Shown: piece by piece, positions 1 to 10,127 of the stretch | Layout of the letters: each line of letters begins with the position of its first letter | Numbering within the stretch: position 1 is the first letter of the stretch | Source: Mauremys mutica | Taxonomy: Eukaryota > Chordata > Testudines > Geoemydidae | DNA: 64,000 nucleotides | Assembly: GCF_020497125.1 (NCBI RefSeq) | Contig: NC_059073.1 | Span: forward strand, 139,571,012-139,635,011 | Direction of reading: 5' to 3' | Made by a program: the position numbers and the translations under genes | The notes under the pieces: model-generated | Databases searched by the model: none | Seen by the model: only the letters and a program-made list of their open reading frames with translations | What the model was told of the DNA's origin: nothing

Positions 1-480
1 AGGTGACAATGGATCCTTGTTGCAGGGAGAGGTCAATCACACAGGGCATTTAAAAGATTAGGTTCCAAAGGTGTGAAACAGAAAGAGACCCGAGCCCATA
101 TTTAAGCATGGTCCTTGAGCTACAGATATGTAATAGATACCCAAATCATTTGTTTGGAGGCGAAGGACCTTGATCACTATTTACAGGGAGATCCTTCTAC
201 CCACTGAAACAAGTGTTTAAGACCCAATCCCTCATTACAGGGGAGCGGGGGCATGCATGCAGTGTGTCTCCATCCTTTCTCCCGGGCTTTTTCTTCCCTT
301 CTCTTTTCCTGCCATTTCTTTGGTGCTTCTGTGGTCTTGTCCCTTTTGTCTTTAGAGTTGCTAGAAAGAGAGCAAGAGAGAAAGAAGATTAGGTGTGCAC
401 TGAGTGGATATCATGATTACAAGGTCAATTTAGATTAATCTGACAAGCGTCTCCTGCCTCCTTGAACCCAAACCCCTAGT
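1..480. other. Unassigned sequence at left edge
   Basis: Mixed-composition sequence with no coding signal I can defend. The 61-codon frame at 253-438 is a pyrimidine-rich stretch giving Ser, Phe and Leu; it has no domain and no convincing splice or start context. No repeat family recognised. Confidence 0.5.
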
Positions 481-956
481 TTTCCATTCCCGTCTGTGTA
501 TCCCCGGGGAGCAAACTGGTTGGGGGTGTGGGAGCTGCTGGGCTGGAGATCTGCTCCTGCCATCTGCTTTGGGAGTAGAGACCCCCCAAGTCCCTGCAAT
601 ACCTGCCCACATGGGTTAACCTATAAACTGCGGGGGCCTGAGACCACGGCACTCCTCTATTGTTCCCCACCCACTCCTCTCTGCCTGGGGCTCTCTGTGC
701 CCCACTTCTTCCACCCCTTGTGCTGGGACCCCCACCCACCCTGGGGAGCCCCTCCTCCATCTTGGAGTCAGTTCCCCTCCCCCCACATCAGCGTGCTTTG
801 ATCCACTTCTCTGCCTTCTCCCACCCAGGGCTGGGAACCAGTTCTTTCCACATCCCAGGCTGAGACCCCCACTCCTCCCAGCCCTATGCTCATTCCCCCA
901 GTCCTCCGGCCCTCCCCTGGGACTGCGCCCCTGTCCCCGTGCTGGCCCCTGGCTAC

Positions 957-1052
957 CTGGCATAGCTGCAGTGGGTCAGGACTGTGATCGTGGTGTCAGC
1001 ACCGTCACCGATCAGCCAGAGGAAACCAGGGTCTCCGCACATTCTGGATGGG
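957..1052 (-). other. Possible exon, unidentified (minus strand)
   Basis: On the minus strand this segment is open, preceded by a TCTGCAG acceptor-like sequence and followed by a CAG|GTAGCC donor-like sequence. One frame reads GDGADTTITVLTHCSYA near its end, an alternating hydrophobic pattern with a cysteine as in beta-sandwich domains. I do not recognise the protein. The other frames are also open because the region is GC-rich, so this may be chance. Together with the segments at 2158-2191, 2444-2534 and 3222-3306 it could be part of a small multi-exon gene or its remains. Confidence 0.2.
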
Positions 1053-1794
1053 CTGCAGACCCCCACCCTGATTCAGGTCTCTCAGCACCATCTGGGGGGA
1101 CACAGAGAGAGACGGGAGCCTGGATGCATGAGTCCCGTTCCCTACCACCCCCACTCCCAAGGTCTGGGAGCTGCAGAGCCCCTAAAGGAGTCAGTCCAGA
1201 TGTCTGGGTCCCATTCATTCTTTCCCCTCCACCCCCAGAGCTACAGAGCCCCTGCGTAGCTGTCCTGGATTCTGGATCACATTCCCTCCCCACGGGGCTG
1301 GCAGCACTGTTATCCCTCTCCCAGGAGAGCTGCCTTGGACACCTGGGTGGCTGGGTCTGTTTCCCTTGCTGCACCCCCCCTCCCCACCCCCAGGGCGGCC
1401 CAGAGGATTCAGGGGGCCTGGGGTCTTCCCCCACCGCCGAATTGCCGCCGAAGACCCGGCACTTTGGTAGCAGATCCTGGAGCGGAAGGACCCCCTGAAG
1501 CTGAATTGCTGCAGAAGATGTTCCGGGGGCCCGTGCCCCGTGAGAGTTTTCCAGGGCCCCCGGAGCAAGTGAAGGACCCTGCTCCAGAGGCCCCAAAAAA
1601 CTCTCATGGGGGCCCCTGCAGGGCCCGGAGCCTGGGGCAAATTGCCCCACTTGCCCCTCGCCCCCGGGCAGCCCTGCCCACCCATGGCCTAGCAGCACTG
1701 TGGTTCTGCCGTTGGAGCGTCCTCCCTGACGCCTGGGTCCCATTCCATCCCTGTGGGGCCTGGGACTGCGGGAACATGGGGTGTGTGTGTCAGG

Positions 1795-2060
1795 GAGATC
1801 ATAGTGAAGAGGGCATGGGAGGGGTCACAAAGGGTGGAGGGGAAAGGGGCCATGGGGGATTAGGGAGGATGAGGGGCTTGGTGGAGTGGAAGAGAAACAA
1901 GCTGAGGGAGTTATAATGGTGGAGGGGGCACTTGGAGGTACTAGGAGGAGAAGTAGTTAGGTGTGGAGGGGGTCTGGGGAAGGGAGAAGGCACTAGGGCA
2001 TTGCTGGATGGGGTGGGATGGGGAAGCAGCAGAGGCACCAGGGGGCACTGAGGAGGGCAG
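1795..2060 (+). other. Purine-rich G/A tract
   Basis: About 265 bases with a strong excess of G and A on the plus strand and many GGG/GGGG runs separated by short spacers. The frames through it are low-complexity. It may form G-quadruplex or triplex structures. No gene assigned. Confidence 0.5.
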
Positions 2061-2157
2061 CAGGGAGGTCACCGGGGTCCCACTTGTGCTGGATGCCTGG
2101 AATCTGGCAGCAAAGGGCCTCTTGGCAAAGTCCCCAGCTTCTCCGGCCTCCTCATAC

Positions 2158-2191
2158 CTGAACTGGCACCACTTGGTGACTGACACCATGT
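2158..2191 (-). other. Possible micro-exon, unidentified (minus strand)
   Basis: A 34-nt open segment on the minus strand, preceded by GGTCAG and followed by a good donor, CAG|GTATGAG. In one frame it reads MVSVTKWCQF. The donor is the best evidence; the acceptor lacks a long pyrimidine tract. No homology recognised. Confidence 0.15.
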
Positions 2192-2443
2192 CTGACCTTC
2201 CAGGAGAGCGGGGTCACAGCCAGCCCAGAGCATGACGGTCTGCATAGGTGTTAGCTCCGATCCAGCCCCAGGGCAGGGAGGCAGACCCGTTGGCTCGGGA
2301 GTGTGTGGGGGGAGGGAAATGGGACATGGGGCCTTTCCTCTGTAGTGGACACCAGCTCCAATCCAAGCAGGGATCCTGGCTGGCTCAAGGAGGCGGGGAA
2401 TGGGACACATCACCCTGACACTGAGGGGTGCTTGGGAGGAAAT

Positions 2444-2534
2444 TTACTGATACACAAAGATGATCTGCTCCTTGTAGGTTCTGTACCCAAGTCTCTGGCT
2501 CCCCAACTGGGCGTAGCGACAGCACAGGTTGTAC
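2444..2534 (-). other. Possible terminal exon, unidentified (minus strand)
   Basis: On the minus strand a CTCTTTCCCTGGGCAG acceptor leads into an open frame that begins YNLCCRYAQLGSQRLGYRTY and ends with TAA. The alternating polar and hydrophobic residues and the paired cysteines resemble the end of an extracellular domain, perhaps Ig-like, but I cannot name a family. The frame also stays open upstream of the proposed acceptor, so the exon boundary is uncertain. Confidence 0.25.
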
Positions 2535-2637
2535 CTGCCCAGGGAAAGAGCTGTGAATGTCACCTCATTCAGCCCCTGCCTTTCCCCACCCAAGCCAGGG
2601 ATAGCACCCAGCTCCCCTGCTCTCTAGGCCACTAGAC

Positions 2638-2855
2638 CAGGGGTTCTCAAACTGGGGGTCGGGACCCCTCAGAGGATTGCAAGGTTATTGCATGGGGGGG
2701 TCGCGAGCTGCCAGCCTCCATCCCAAACCCCGCTTCGCCTCCGGCATGTATAATAGTGTTAAATATATAAAAAAGTGTTTTTAACTTACAAGGGGGTTAA
2801 ACTCGGAGGCTTGCTAAGTGACGGGGTCACCGGGACAAAAGTTTGAGACCCACTG
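2638..2855. mobile_element. hAT (Charlie-like) non-autonomous element, 218 bp
   Basis: The ends are CAGGGGTTCTCAAACTGG and the inverted CAAAAGTTTGAGACCCACTG, matching hAT Charlie-type terminal repeats. Flanking 8-mers cactagac (2630-2637) and cacgagcc (2856-2863) match at 6 of 8, a decayed 8-bp TSD. No coding capacity. Confidence 0.8.
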
Positions 2856-3221
2856 CACGAGCCCCATCCCCCTTTGAGAACCAGGGGTAGAACCTGGGCA
2901 TCCTGGCTGGGCCCGGTTCCCGCTCAGTTCCTTCGCTAGGGCCAGGACAGCCTCTCCTGTGGTGTCTCCGTCCGGCTGCACCATGGAAACGTCACAGAGC
3001 ACCAGGCTCTGTAGAGACGCACGCTGAGCAGTGGGGCGTGGGCAGCCAGATACTGCATTGGCCTCATCAGCACCTGCTCTCCGGGCAGAGCCCATGACAG
3101 ACCCACCCCCCTCTCCCATCCCTCCAGAGCCAGGCTGGTCCCTAAACACCCCCTCCCTGCCCCGTGGAGCCAGGCCACACTCAGAACCATCCCCCAGCAA
3201 GCGCCTCAATCAGTGCTCTTA

Positions 3222-3306
3222 TCACCCGTTCATTGGCCACTTGGCCTCTCCAAAGCAGCGCACACTGAAGGCCCAGACCTTGAAGGTGGCCCGGGCAATG
3301 TGCATC
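3222..3306 (-). other. Possible terminal exon, unidentified (minus strand)
   Basis: The minus strand has an excellent acceptor (CTGCTCCTGTTCTTGTTCAG) followed by an open frame starting MHIARATFKVWAFSVRCF and ending at TGA. The plus-strand frame 3031-3417 is also open here, so strand is uncertain. No family recognised. It is the most exon-like of the four segments in this region. Confidence 0.25.
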
Positions 3307-3309
3307 CTG

Positions 3310-4720
3310 AACAAGAACAGGAGCAGGGTGGGAGAGTATTATAGCAGGGGACACCTCAGGCAAGCAGGAGAGGGCCTTGTGGGTCAGTGCCCAGGCTGGG
3401 GGCGTGGGGGGAGGTAGAGAGGGGCAGTGATCTGGCTTATTGCTGAGTAGGCGGCTGGGACATAGGTCCTTTTGACTGGCAGATCCCAGGACCTTAAGGA
3501 GAGAGAACAGCCTGGGCTGTGCTAAATCCCCTCTTCTCTCCACCTCCACCCCCGTCCATGCCGTGGGAGTCCTGGCTTCTAGCCCCCAACTAGACCCCAA
3601 TCCCCTCCCAGTGCTGGAGACAGAGCACAGGCATCCTGGTTTACAGCTCCACCCCCCCCCCCCCATGAGCTGTGGTGCATTCTCCAGCTCTGGCCAGATT
3701 TAAATCAAGATGGGATGTTTTCCTAAGAGATCTGCTCTGGTTCCAGCAGGGATTAATTCAGGGTCTGTGTCAGGCAGGGGGCCAGATGACATGATCCCAG
3801 ACTTTGAGATCTATGAGAACCTTGAGCTGTCAGCAGAGACCCAGGCCAGCTCATTGTAAGAGCTGACACCACAATCATCATCAGCTGTGGATGCCTTTGG
3901 GGGGGGGGCAGGCTGATCTCCAGGTGGACAGGGAGTTTCACCAGCTGCAGCTGATCAGTGGGTAAAGCAGGGCCCGGAAGTTTACTTAAGGGCCGGCTCT
4001 AGGCCAGGCTCCCTCTTATGGGGACGGCTATGATAGAGAATCCCCTTCAGAAACTGCTCCAGCTTGCAGCTAGTTTGGGGTTTTCCAGACCCTCCCCCCT
4101 CCGCTGGTGGGTGGGAACAGTCTTCTTATTTCCAACCTCAGCTGATCCCTGGTGAGTTTATTCCCCTTGGTGCCACCATTGTCCTTTAGCTTCACTGGCT
4201 CTTCCCTGGTGTACCTGCAGGGAGCAACCACGTCCCTTCTTTTTAGGCCAAACAAGCCAAACTCTTCCAGTCTCCTCTGGGAAGAGTCATGGGCGGTTTC
4301 CCTGAGCATTGTAGTTGTCCTGCTCTGTCCCAAATAGGACCTAGGATTCCAGATTAAAATATCTCAATAGCTCCTGGAAATACAAGGCCTGGTACATCAG
4401 CTGGGCATCGCCTGACAATGCCAGCAGGAGGACTACCTTGTGGACTCTCAAGCCCCTAAAAGCAAGACTGGGAGGTGAGCGGAGACAGGGAGGGGGTGGG
4501 GGAGCCAGATGGGCTTTGCTTGTTTTATCTGAATATCTGTGACTCTTGTGTGTGTTGAGGGTAAAAGTTACTGTGGTTAAACTCCTCGTGCTTTGCCTGC
4601 TGTGCAATTCCCAAAGGGTTAGATTATAAACCGGAGTGCCCACGGGGCTCCCTGTATAAACAGCCCCCGCTTCCCACCCCAGATGTGGCTGCATCTCAGC
4701 ACCAGGCAAGGAAGGTCCCT
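3310..4720. other. GC-rich unassigned sequence
   Basis: GC-rich, with short poly-C runs at 3650-3664 and poly-G at 3900-3909 and no recognised gene or repeat family. The minus frame 4341-4709 (122 codons) has ordinary composition, no domain and no supported splice context; I treat it as chance. Confidence 0.4.
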
Positions 4721-4722
4721 GT

Positions 4723-5230
4723 CAGGGCTGGTGCAACCATTTGGGTGAGAGCGCTAGGATTTGGGGGGCGGCATTTTCTTCAGCAGCGACTGTGGTGGCT
4801 GGATCTTTGGCCGCTCTGGCCGTCGCCGGCATTTAGGTGGAGGGAGCTGGGGCATGGGAGCGCGGGGACGGCTGCCTGCAGCAAGTAAGCGGGGGCGGGG
4901 GTGTGTAGCAGGCAGGGGAACTCCCTGCCTCAGCTCACCCCTGCCCTGCCTCCTCCCCGAGCACGCCGTGGCTGCTTCACTTCTCCCACCGCTCAGGCTT
5001 GTGGTGCCTAAGCTGATTGGCATCGCAAGCCTGGCAGGCGGGAGAAGTGAAGCAGCTACGGCGTGCTCGGGGTGGAGGCGGAGCAGGGGTGAGCTGGGGT
5101 GGTGCGGGGGTGCCTCAGGGTGGAGGGGGGAGTTGCTGTGGGGGGGGTCTCAGGGTGGGGGCTCGGGGACAGGGGAGGGTACAAGGTGGAAGTTTTGCCT
5201 AGGGCGCAGAATATCCTTGCACCGGCCCTG
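4723..5230. mobile_element. hAT non-autonomous element with internal hairpin, 508 bp
   Basis: Terminal inverted repeats begin CAGGGCTGGTGCAA (left) and CAGGGCCGGTGCAA (right, inverted). They are bounded by a perfect 8-bp TSD, gtccctgt, at 4715-4722 and 5231-5238. Inside, 4928-5001 and 5026-5099 are near-perfect inverted copies with a ~24-nt spacer, giving a long hairpin. The interior is CpG-rich and codes for nothing recognisable. The perfect TSD suggests a fairly recent insertion. Confidence 0.88.
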
Positions 5231-5799
5231 GTCCCTGTATAAAAAGCCCCTGTGCGCCATCCCAGAGGTATGAGGATTCATACCCATTCCAGAATATGTG
5301 GCCATGAACTGTGGTTATGCTGGAAGGTGATAATGGCTTTTTGTCTATAGATCAATCACAGACCTGAGTGTGTGAAGAGCTTTTCTTTCTAGCTAAGGGG
5401 AAGGAGCAATTAAATGCCCCTTTGTGTAGAGATAGCTGTGAGCAATGGGGAGCCGCCACCCGAGACGCCGGGGTGCATGGCACAGCCGATCAGAAGCTCG
5501 GGTGTCTCTGGGACCGGTTGTAGACGCAGAGGCTGAGGGACAGGCTGCGTTCTGGGCAGAAAGTTGGCAGACAGTAAAGAAAGCCAGGCCCCTGGAAGGA
5601 AGCAGAGAAACAGCTCCTTTGGGCATGGGGCGGGCCGGAGAGGCAGGCTTGGGTTTCGGAGCAACAAAAGGGGCTGGGTGGTGTGATTCCCTCGAGGAAC
5701 AGGACTCTGTGTGTTCACCGTGAGTAACTCGGATTGTGCTAGATGGAAATAGTTCAGCACAGTCCCAAGTAACAGCAAACCATGGGGGGGCCAGAGGAG

Positions 5800-6445
5800 T
5801 TACCGTAATGTTGCTGATCATGTGTACCTCATAATTCCCTTTCCGCTCCCTGGCGCTACCATAATGCTGCTGACAATGTGCGCTATAAAAAGGGGAAGCT
5901 GTTACAGTAACGCCGCTGATAATGTGTATTTCATACTGGGGCACCTCCCAGGTGGTTTGATAACGGCGGGGCGTGCAAAAGGGGGGACATGCGGAGGCAT
6001 TCCCCCTCCCCAATAATTGTCGGGGACACTGAACTTCTCCAGCCCTGAGGCTGCAGTGGTGGGGAGAGCGAGCTCCTGCTGGAGCTGGGGAGGGGGGCAA
6101 GAGAGGCAGGGAAGAGCAAGCCCCTGCCAGAGCGGCAGAGTGGGAGGAAAGGGAGCACAGTGCCCCCCCAAAAGGGGCCATAGTTAAATTCTGCACATGT
6201 CCCTGGATAATGTGCACTTTGTTCAGGGACGGGTGCCCCCCAGGCACTATAAAAAAGGGGAGCCCATAGATGCTATTGTAGTGCTGCTGATAATGTGCAC
6301 TTCCTAATGGCCCCCATCCCCAGGTGCTACTGTAATGTGTATGTCATAGGGTCTCCATCTTGGTTTGGGGTTTCTATGTGCTACCATAATACTGCTAATG
6401 ATGCCCATGTCATAACTGGGCCCTGTTTTTGGTCTGTGCCACTGT
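5800..6445. repeat. Degenerate tandem array, unit about 45-57 bp
   Basis: Diverged copies of a unit like GGTGCTACCATAATGCTGCT followed by GATAATGTGCACTTCATA and a C/G-rich linker. Recognisable copies begin near 5801, 5853, 5898, 6205, 6268, 6325 and 6376, with a partial one at about 6436. Two copies carry TATAAAAA-GGGGA (about 5884 and 6246). About 5950-6200 is less repeat-like and may be an insertion or decayed units. Confidence 0.65.
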
Positions 6446-7620
6446 AGCCCACACAACAACAATCCCAAGCGGTCCAGCTGCGCCGCCTCCTGGCTGTCGC
6501 TGTCCTCACCCCCCACACCAACTTTTTCTCATTGCTGCTTTCATATCAGTGCCCTATTGTGCCAGGGGAGTAGGAGACACATCACCAGAAGAGCACAGCC
6601 CACCTCGATGGTATTACTGCTGGAGTTACTAGAGGGGAAAAGGTTAAAGGGTGCAGTGAGGGGTTGCTCCCTCAGAAAGCCCAACAGCTGTTTTCTCTGG
6701 GCTGGATTCTGCTTTTGATTCCTGCTGTGTAACCCCACTGACTCTACTTCAGACCAGATATCCCTCTCTCCCCATTGGGTCATTCTGGTTTCACGGGTCT
6801 AATTGGCGCACCATTGACCACTGTATAGCCTGGTCTCTCCATGAGCCATTCAGGGACCAGGGTGCTTTGCTGAATTGTCACAAGAAGTTTGTAACCCTGT
6901 CAGTATTTCCAGACCTTTGGGGGTGTTTTTAATTCACAGAAATAATTCTGCATGAAGAGAGACGCTGAGACCAAGGCATATCTCCTTCCCTTCAAAGCGG
7001 TATCAAATGCCAGAGGAGAGGGCGGCCCTTATTTGAGGGCAAGGGGGTGGGGAGTAGCAAAGACCGTGTTTACTTCAGCAGTAAATGTACTGACCATTTA
7101 AGGCCAATGTCCCAGGGTGGCCGGCTTCTTTAAGAGGTGCCAGGGGCTGGTCTATTCGTGATGAGCTTTTTAAAGAAGGAACCCGCTTATAATTAACAGC
7201 CTATGCGGCTGTTGGGCAGTTTCGATAAATGATAGCGTCAATTGCTTGGCTACGCTTTGGTTTATTATGAAATATATAGGAGAGCTCAAATAACCAATAT
7301 CGGTCAGGTTTATTGCGGAAAGTCAATAATGGCATAGTACAGGAAGAAAAGTTCAATAAGATACCGTGACAGAACACACCTCTGTATTCACATCTGACAC
7401 ACTATTGTAAAAATCTTTGTGCAAAATATGCCTGCTTGAGGTATCATGTGACAAGTAAAACTTGCCAGTCAATCATATCACGGTAAAATGTACATAGCGA
7501 CATTATATGTAAAGTTCTGAAAATAAGCTGAAATCAATACTGTGTGTTTACTGGAGATGTCGGGGGAGTGGGCAAACCTGTTTCTCAAGCACAAAAGACA
7601 AGTTGATACCCCAGGCAGGT
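6446..7620. other. Unassigned sequence
   Basis: No coding region recognised. The AT-rich part from about 7150 resembles interspersed-repeat debris, possibly LTR-derived, but I cannot assign a family. The short frames have no recognisable features. Confidence 0.4.
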
Positions 7621-7621
7621 G

Positions 7622-7779
7622 TCATAGATTCATAGATTCTAGGACTGGAAGGGACCTCGAGAGGTCATCGAGTCCAGTCCCCTGCCCTCATGGCAGGATC
7701 AAATACTGTCTAGACCATCCCTGATAGACATTTATCTAACCTACTCTTAAATCTCCAGAGATGGAGATTCCCATCACCT
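7622..7779 (-). mobile_element. CR1 LINE 3' end, antisense
   Basis: Begins with repeated TCATAGATTCATAGATT, the inverted form of the short terminal repeats at CR1 3' ends. It continues with ACTGGAAGGGACCTCGAGAG and the rest of the 3' UTR typical of reptile CR1. 5'-truncated, non-coding. It ends next to the hAT insertion at 7788. Confidence 0.88.
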
Positions 7780-7787
7780 ATCAAGTG

Positions 7788-8201
7788 CAGGGCTGAATTA
7801 ATGCAGGGGCTTTAGGCTAAGGGGGGGCCCCTGCAGGCCCGCCAGCCAGATGCAGCCCACTGCTTCTTTTCATCCGGCCTGCGGTAAGTCTCTGTGCTGT
7901 GGGCCGGACACCAGTCCCCGAGCCTCAGCGCCCCCATTCAGGCCTGGAGCTGCGAGCGCCGGCTCGCCAATGTGCCCTTGCAGCATCCAGGTAAGGGGCG
8001 TTCAGGGAATCCCCCAGTGCTGGATCCGCAGCTCCCATTGGCTGGGTACCCCAGGAGCTGCCTGAGGTAAGCGTCTCCCGGCTGGAGCCTGCACCCCCGA
8101 TCCCCTGCCCCAACCCTGGACTCACTCCCCCACTCCAAACCCTCAGGGGCCCCACAAAAATCTAATAGCCCTGGGCCCACAGGAGAGTTAATCCGGCCCT
8201 G
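7788..8201. mobile_element. hAT non-autonomous element, 414 bp
   Basis: Ends CAGGGCTGAATTAA and inverted CAGGGCCGGATTAA, flanked by a perfect TSD, atcaagtg (7780-7787 and 8202-8209). Same CAGGGC terminal class as the element at 4723 but a different interior. Non-coding, inserted beside the end of a CR1 fragment. Confidence 0.88.
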
Positions 8202-8209
8202 ATCAAGTG

Positions 8210-8700
8210 GTCATTCTTTGGCAAGGAAGCAGGACAGGAACACACAGATCTGATCTTGGTAAATTTCCCCCACCAAACTCTGTGTCTCCTTGCTCTCGGC
8301 TGGAAAGAGCTTTTAACCAGGGGTCACGCCCAGGAACATGGTTTCCAAAAGGTGACTGAGCTATAAAAGAGGGGCAAAAACATCCCAAATTCTCTATTCT
8401 TGTCCATCTCTCTCTTTCACCCAAGCGGACAAAAGAAAACAGCCACTGGACCTCAGGAGCAGATCCTGCCCTGTAATTTGGTCAGCAATGCTACTGAAAA
8501 TCTGTGGCAAGAATTTCACCTTGAACCAGGTCTAGTTTAAGTTGAGAACTAAGAAGCGTTTTATGATTATGGTCAGAATAACCATTTCTGACTATAACTT
8601 GTACTTTTTAAAAAATCGCTCCTTGTAGTGAAATAAACTTGTTTTGTTCTTTAATCACAATTCATCCAGTGTCATGAATCGTGTGGGGAACTCCATTTAA
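8210..8700 (+). mobile_element. Probable LTR-type repeat with poly(A) signal
   Basis: The stretch ending ...CCTTGTAGTGAAATAAACTTG (AATAAA at 8632-8637) followed by TTTTGTTC resembles the R/U5 part of long terminal repeats common in turtle genomes. I recognise the style but cannot define both ends or a matching second LTR, and there are no gag/pol frames nearby. Could instead be a processed 3' UTR. Confidence 0.35.
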
Positions 8701-9081
8701 GGTGTTGTAGCTTGATGCCCTCACAGAGGCAACGGATCGAATATATCTGGACAGTGCGGAACAGACCTTTCTGCGGGGAAGACCGGGAGCGCGTCGGGAT
8801 CACTGCAGATGTAGCAATCGAGGCTGCCGGAAGCCAGAGCGTGGCCGGTGTTTTCTTTCTGACTTGCCGGACCGTGGCTGTGGCGATACACGGACGTTCA
8901 GGGTGTGACCCCCAAGTCATTTGGCAGTGAGCGGTCCTGCTTGGGAGCCACGGCAGCATGGCATTGTGAGGCACCCCACATTGCAGGGGAGGTTGTGTAT
9001 TTCTAGGATGATTGTATAAGTTATAAAACTCTTCATGTCACTAAAATCCAGCCCATCAATTGGTTATAATTCTTCAACTCA
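8701..9081. other. Unassigned CpG-containing sequence
   Basis: Contains a 72-codon plus frame (8712-8930) and an overlapping minus frame, neither with a domain I know. The CpG content is higher than the surroundings, so it may be the young interior of the adjacent LTR-like repeat. Confidence 0.3.
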
Positions 9082-10127
9082 TTACTCCTGGGGGAATTCT
9101 GCACCCCTGTGTGCGCTCAGAATTTATGTTCCTTGCAAATTTCTTTGTTTCCCCATAGAAAAATGACTTTTTGATAAGGAAGCCGCAAGAGCGATTGTGC
9201 AGCCTTCCCAGCAGTACGTTTTAGTGTCCAGGGCAGCCGGCAGAGAGGTAAATCTTGTGGACCAGGGGGCAGGACTGGGGAAGACCTGGCTAGTAGCTCC
9301 TACCATGTGCCGGGCTCAGCTGCTAGTCCCATCTGGGCCGGGGAGGATGGGACTTCCTCTTCCCCTGCATGGCATCTGGGGTCGTGTCAGACCCATGTCC
9401 AGATTTCTCTCCCAGCTGTAGGAAGTGCCATGTGCACATCCCACCACCCCTCACCCCTGCACTCATAGCTCTTCAGCTGCAGGGGCAGGGATTGCTGTAG
9501 AGGGAGCTGCTTCCCCTGTGCCCAACCCCAGGCCTCCTCATACCCAGACCCTTCTGCCAAGCCTCACCCCCTGCACTCAGAATCCCCTGATGAGCCCCAC
9601 TTACCCAGCATCCCCACACCCAGACCCCCACTTCTGCTGAGCCCCAACCACATTCACCTGGACACCCCCCCCAGAGTCTCCCATTACTGTTGCACCCAGA
9701 ACCCTCCAACAAGCCCCTGTGCATCCAGGTGCCCTCCCCCCCCCCCGTCCCCACAGCTGGATCTGCCACTGAGCCGCCTGCACCCAGATTGCCCTACCCA
9801 GAACCCTCTCAACCCACAGCTGGATCCCCCCCCACACTAAGTCCCTCTAGACTTGGACCCTGCCTTGCTGAGCCTGCCTGCCCACAGCTGATGCACCTGG
9901 CAAGGAGGGGCAGGGCTCTGGGCTGTTTCTGGGCCAGGCTCTGTCCTTGCGCTGTGTCAGGGTTGTTGCAGCCTCACCGCTGCTCCCACCTCTATGAAGC
10001 CAGTGACCTGTGCTCCCCAATGCCATGCTGGAGCCTCTACATTTATTTGACAAATGAATTTTGCAGATTTTTAAAATATTATGTACAGAATTTGTATTTT
10101 TTTGGTGCAGAATGTCCTCAGGAGTAA
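9082..10127. mobile_element. Non-autonomous DNA transposon with 24-bp terminal inverted repeats, about 1.05 kb
   Basis: The left end TTACTCCTGGGGGAATTCTG is mirrored by the right end (10104-10127) as TTACTCCTGAGGACATTCTG, both running into CACC. That is 24 bp with about three mismatches. The interior 9430-9860 is C-rich, with loosely repeated phrases such as CACCCAGAACCCTC. Superfamily not assigned; the ends lack the hAT CAGGG start. The open frames in it are low-complexity Pro/Ser/Gly. Confidence 0.7.

Noticed and set aside
476..1916. Overlapping long frames on both strands (94-243 codons)
   Set aside because: The sequence is GC-rich and stop-poor in all frames; the products are Pro/Gly/Ser-rich, overlap one another and show no domain.
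5393..6247. 284-codon minus-strand frame, the longest in the window
   Set aside because: It crosses the degenerate tandem array, so the array keeps it open (repeated HIIS...VTV phrases come from the repeat unit). No domain and no splice context.
5800..6445. Regularly spaced repeats considered as a CRISPR array
   Set aside because: Units are tandem, degenerate and lack unique spacers; the genome is clearly vertebrate.
9425..9837. Pro- and Gly-rich frames at 9.4-9.8 kb
   Set aside because: They come from the C-rich interior of the TIR element at 9082-10127.
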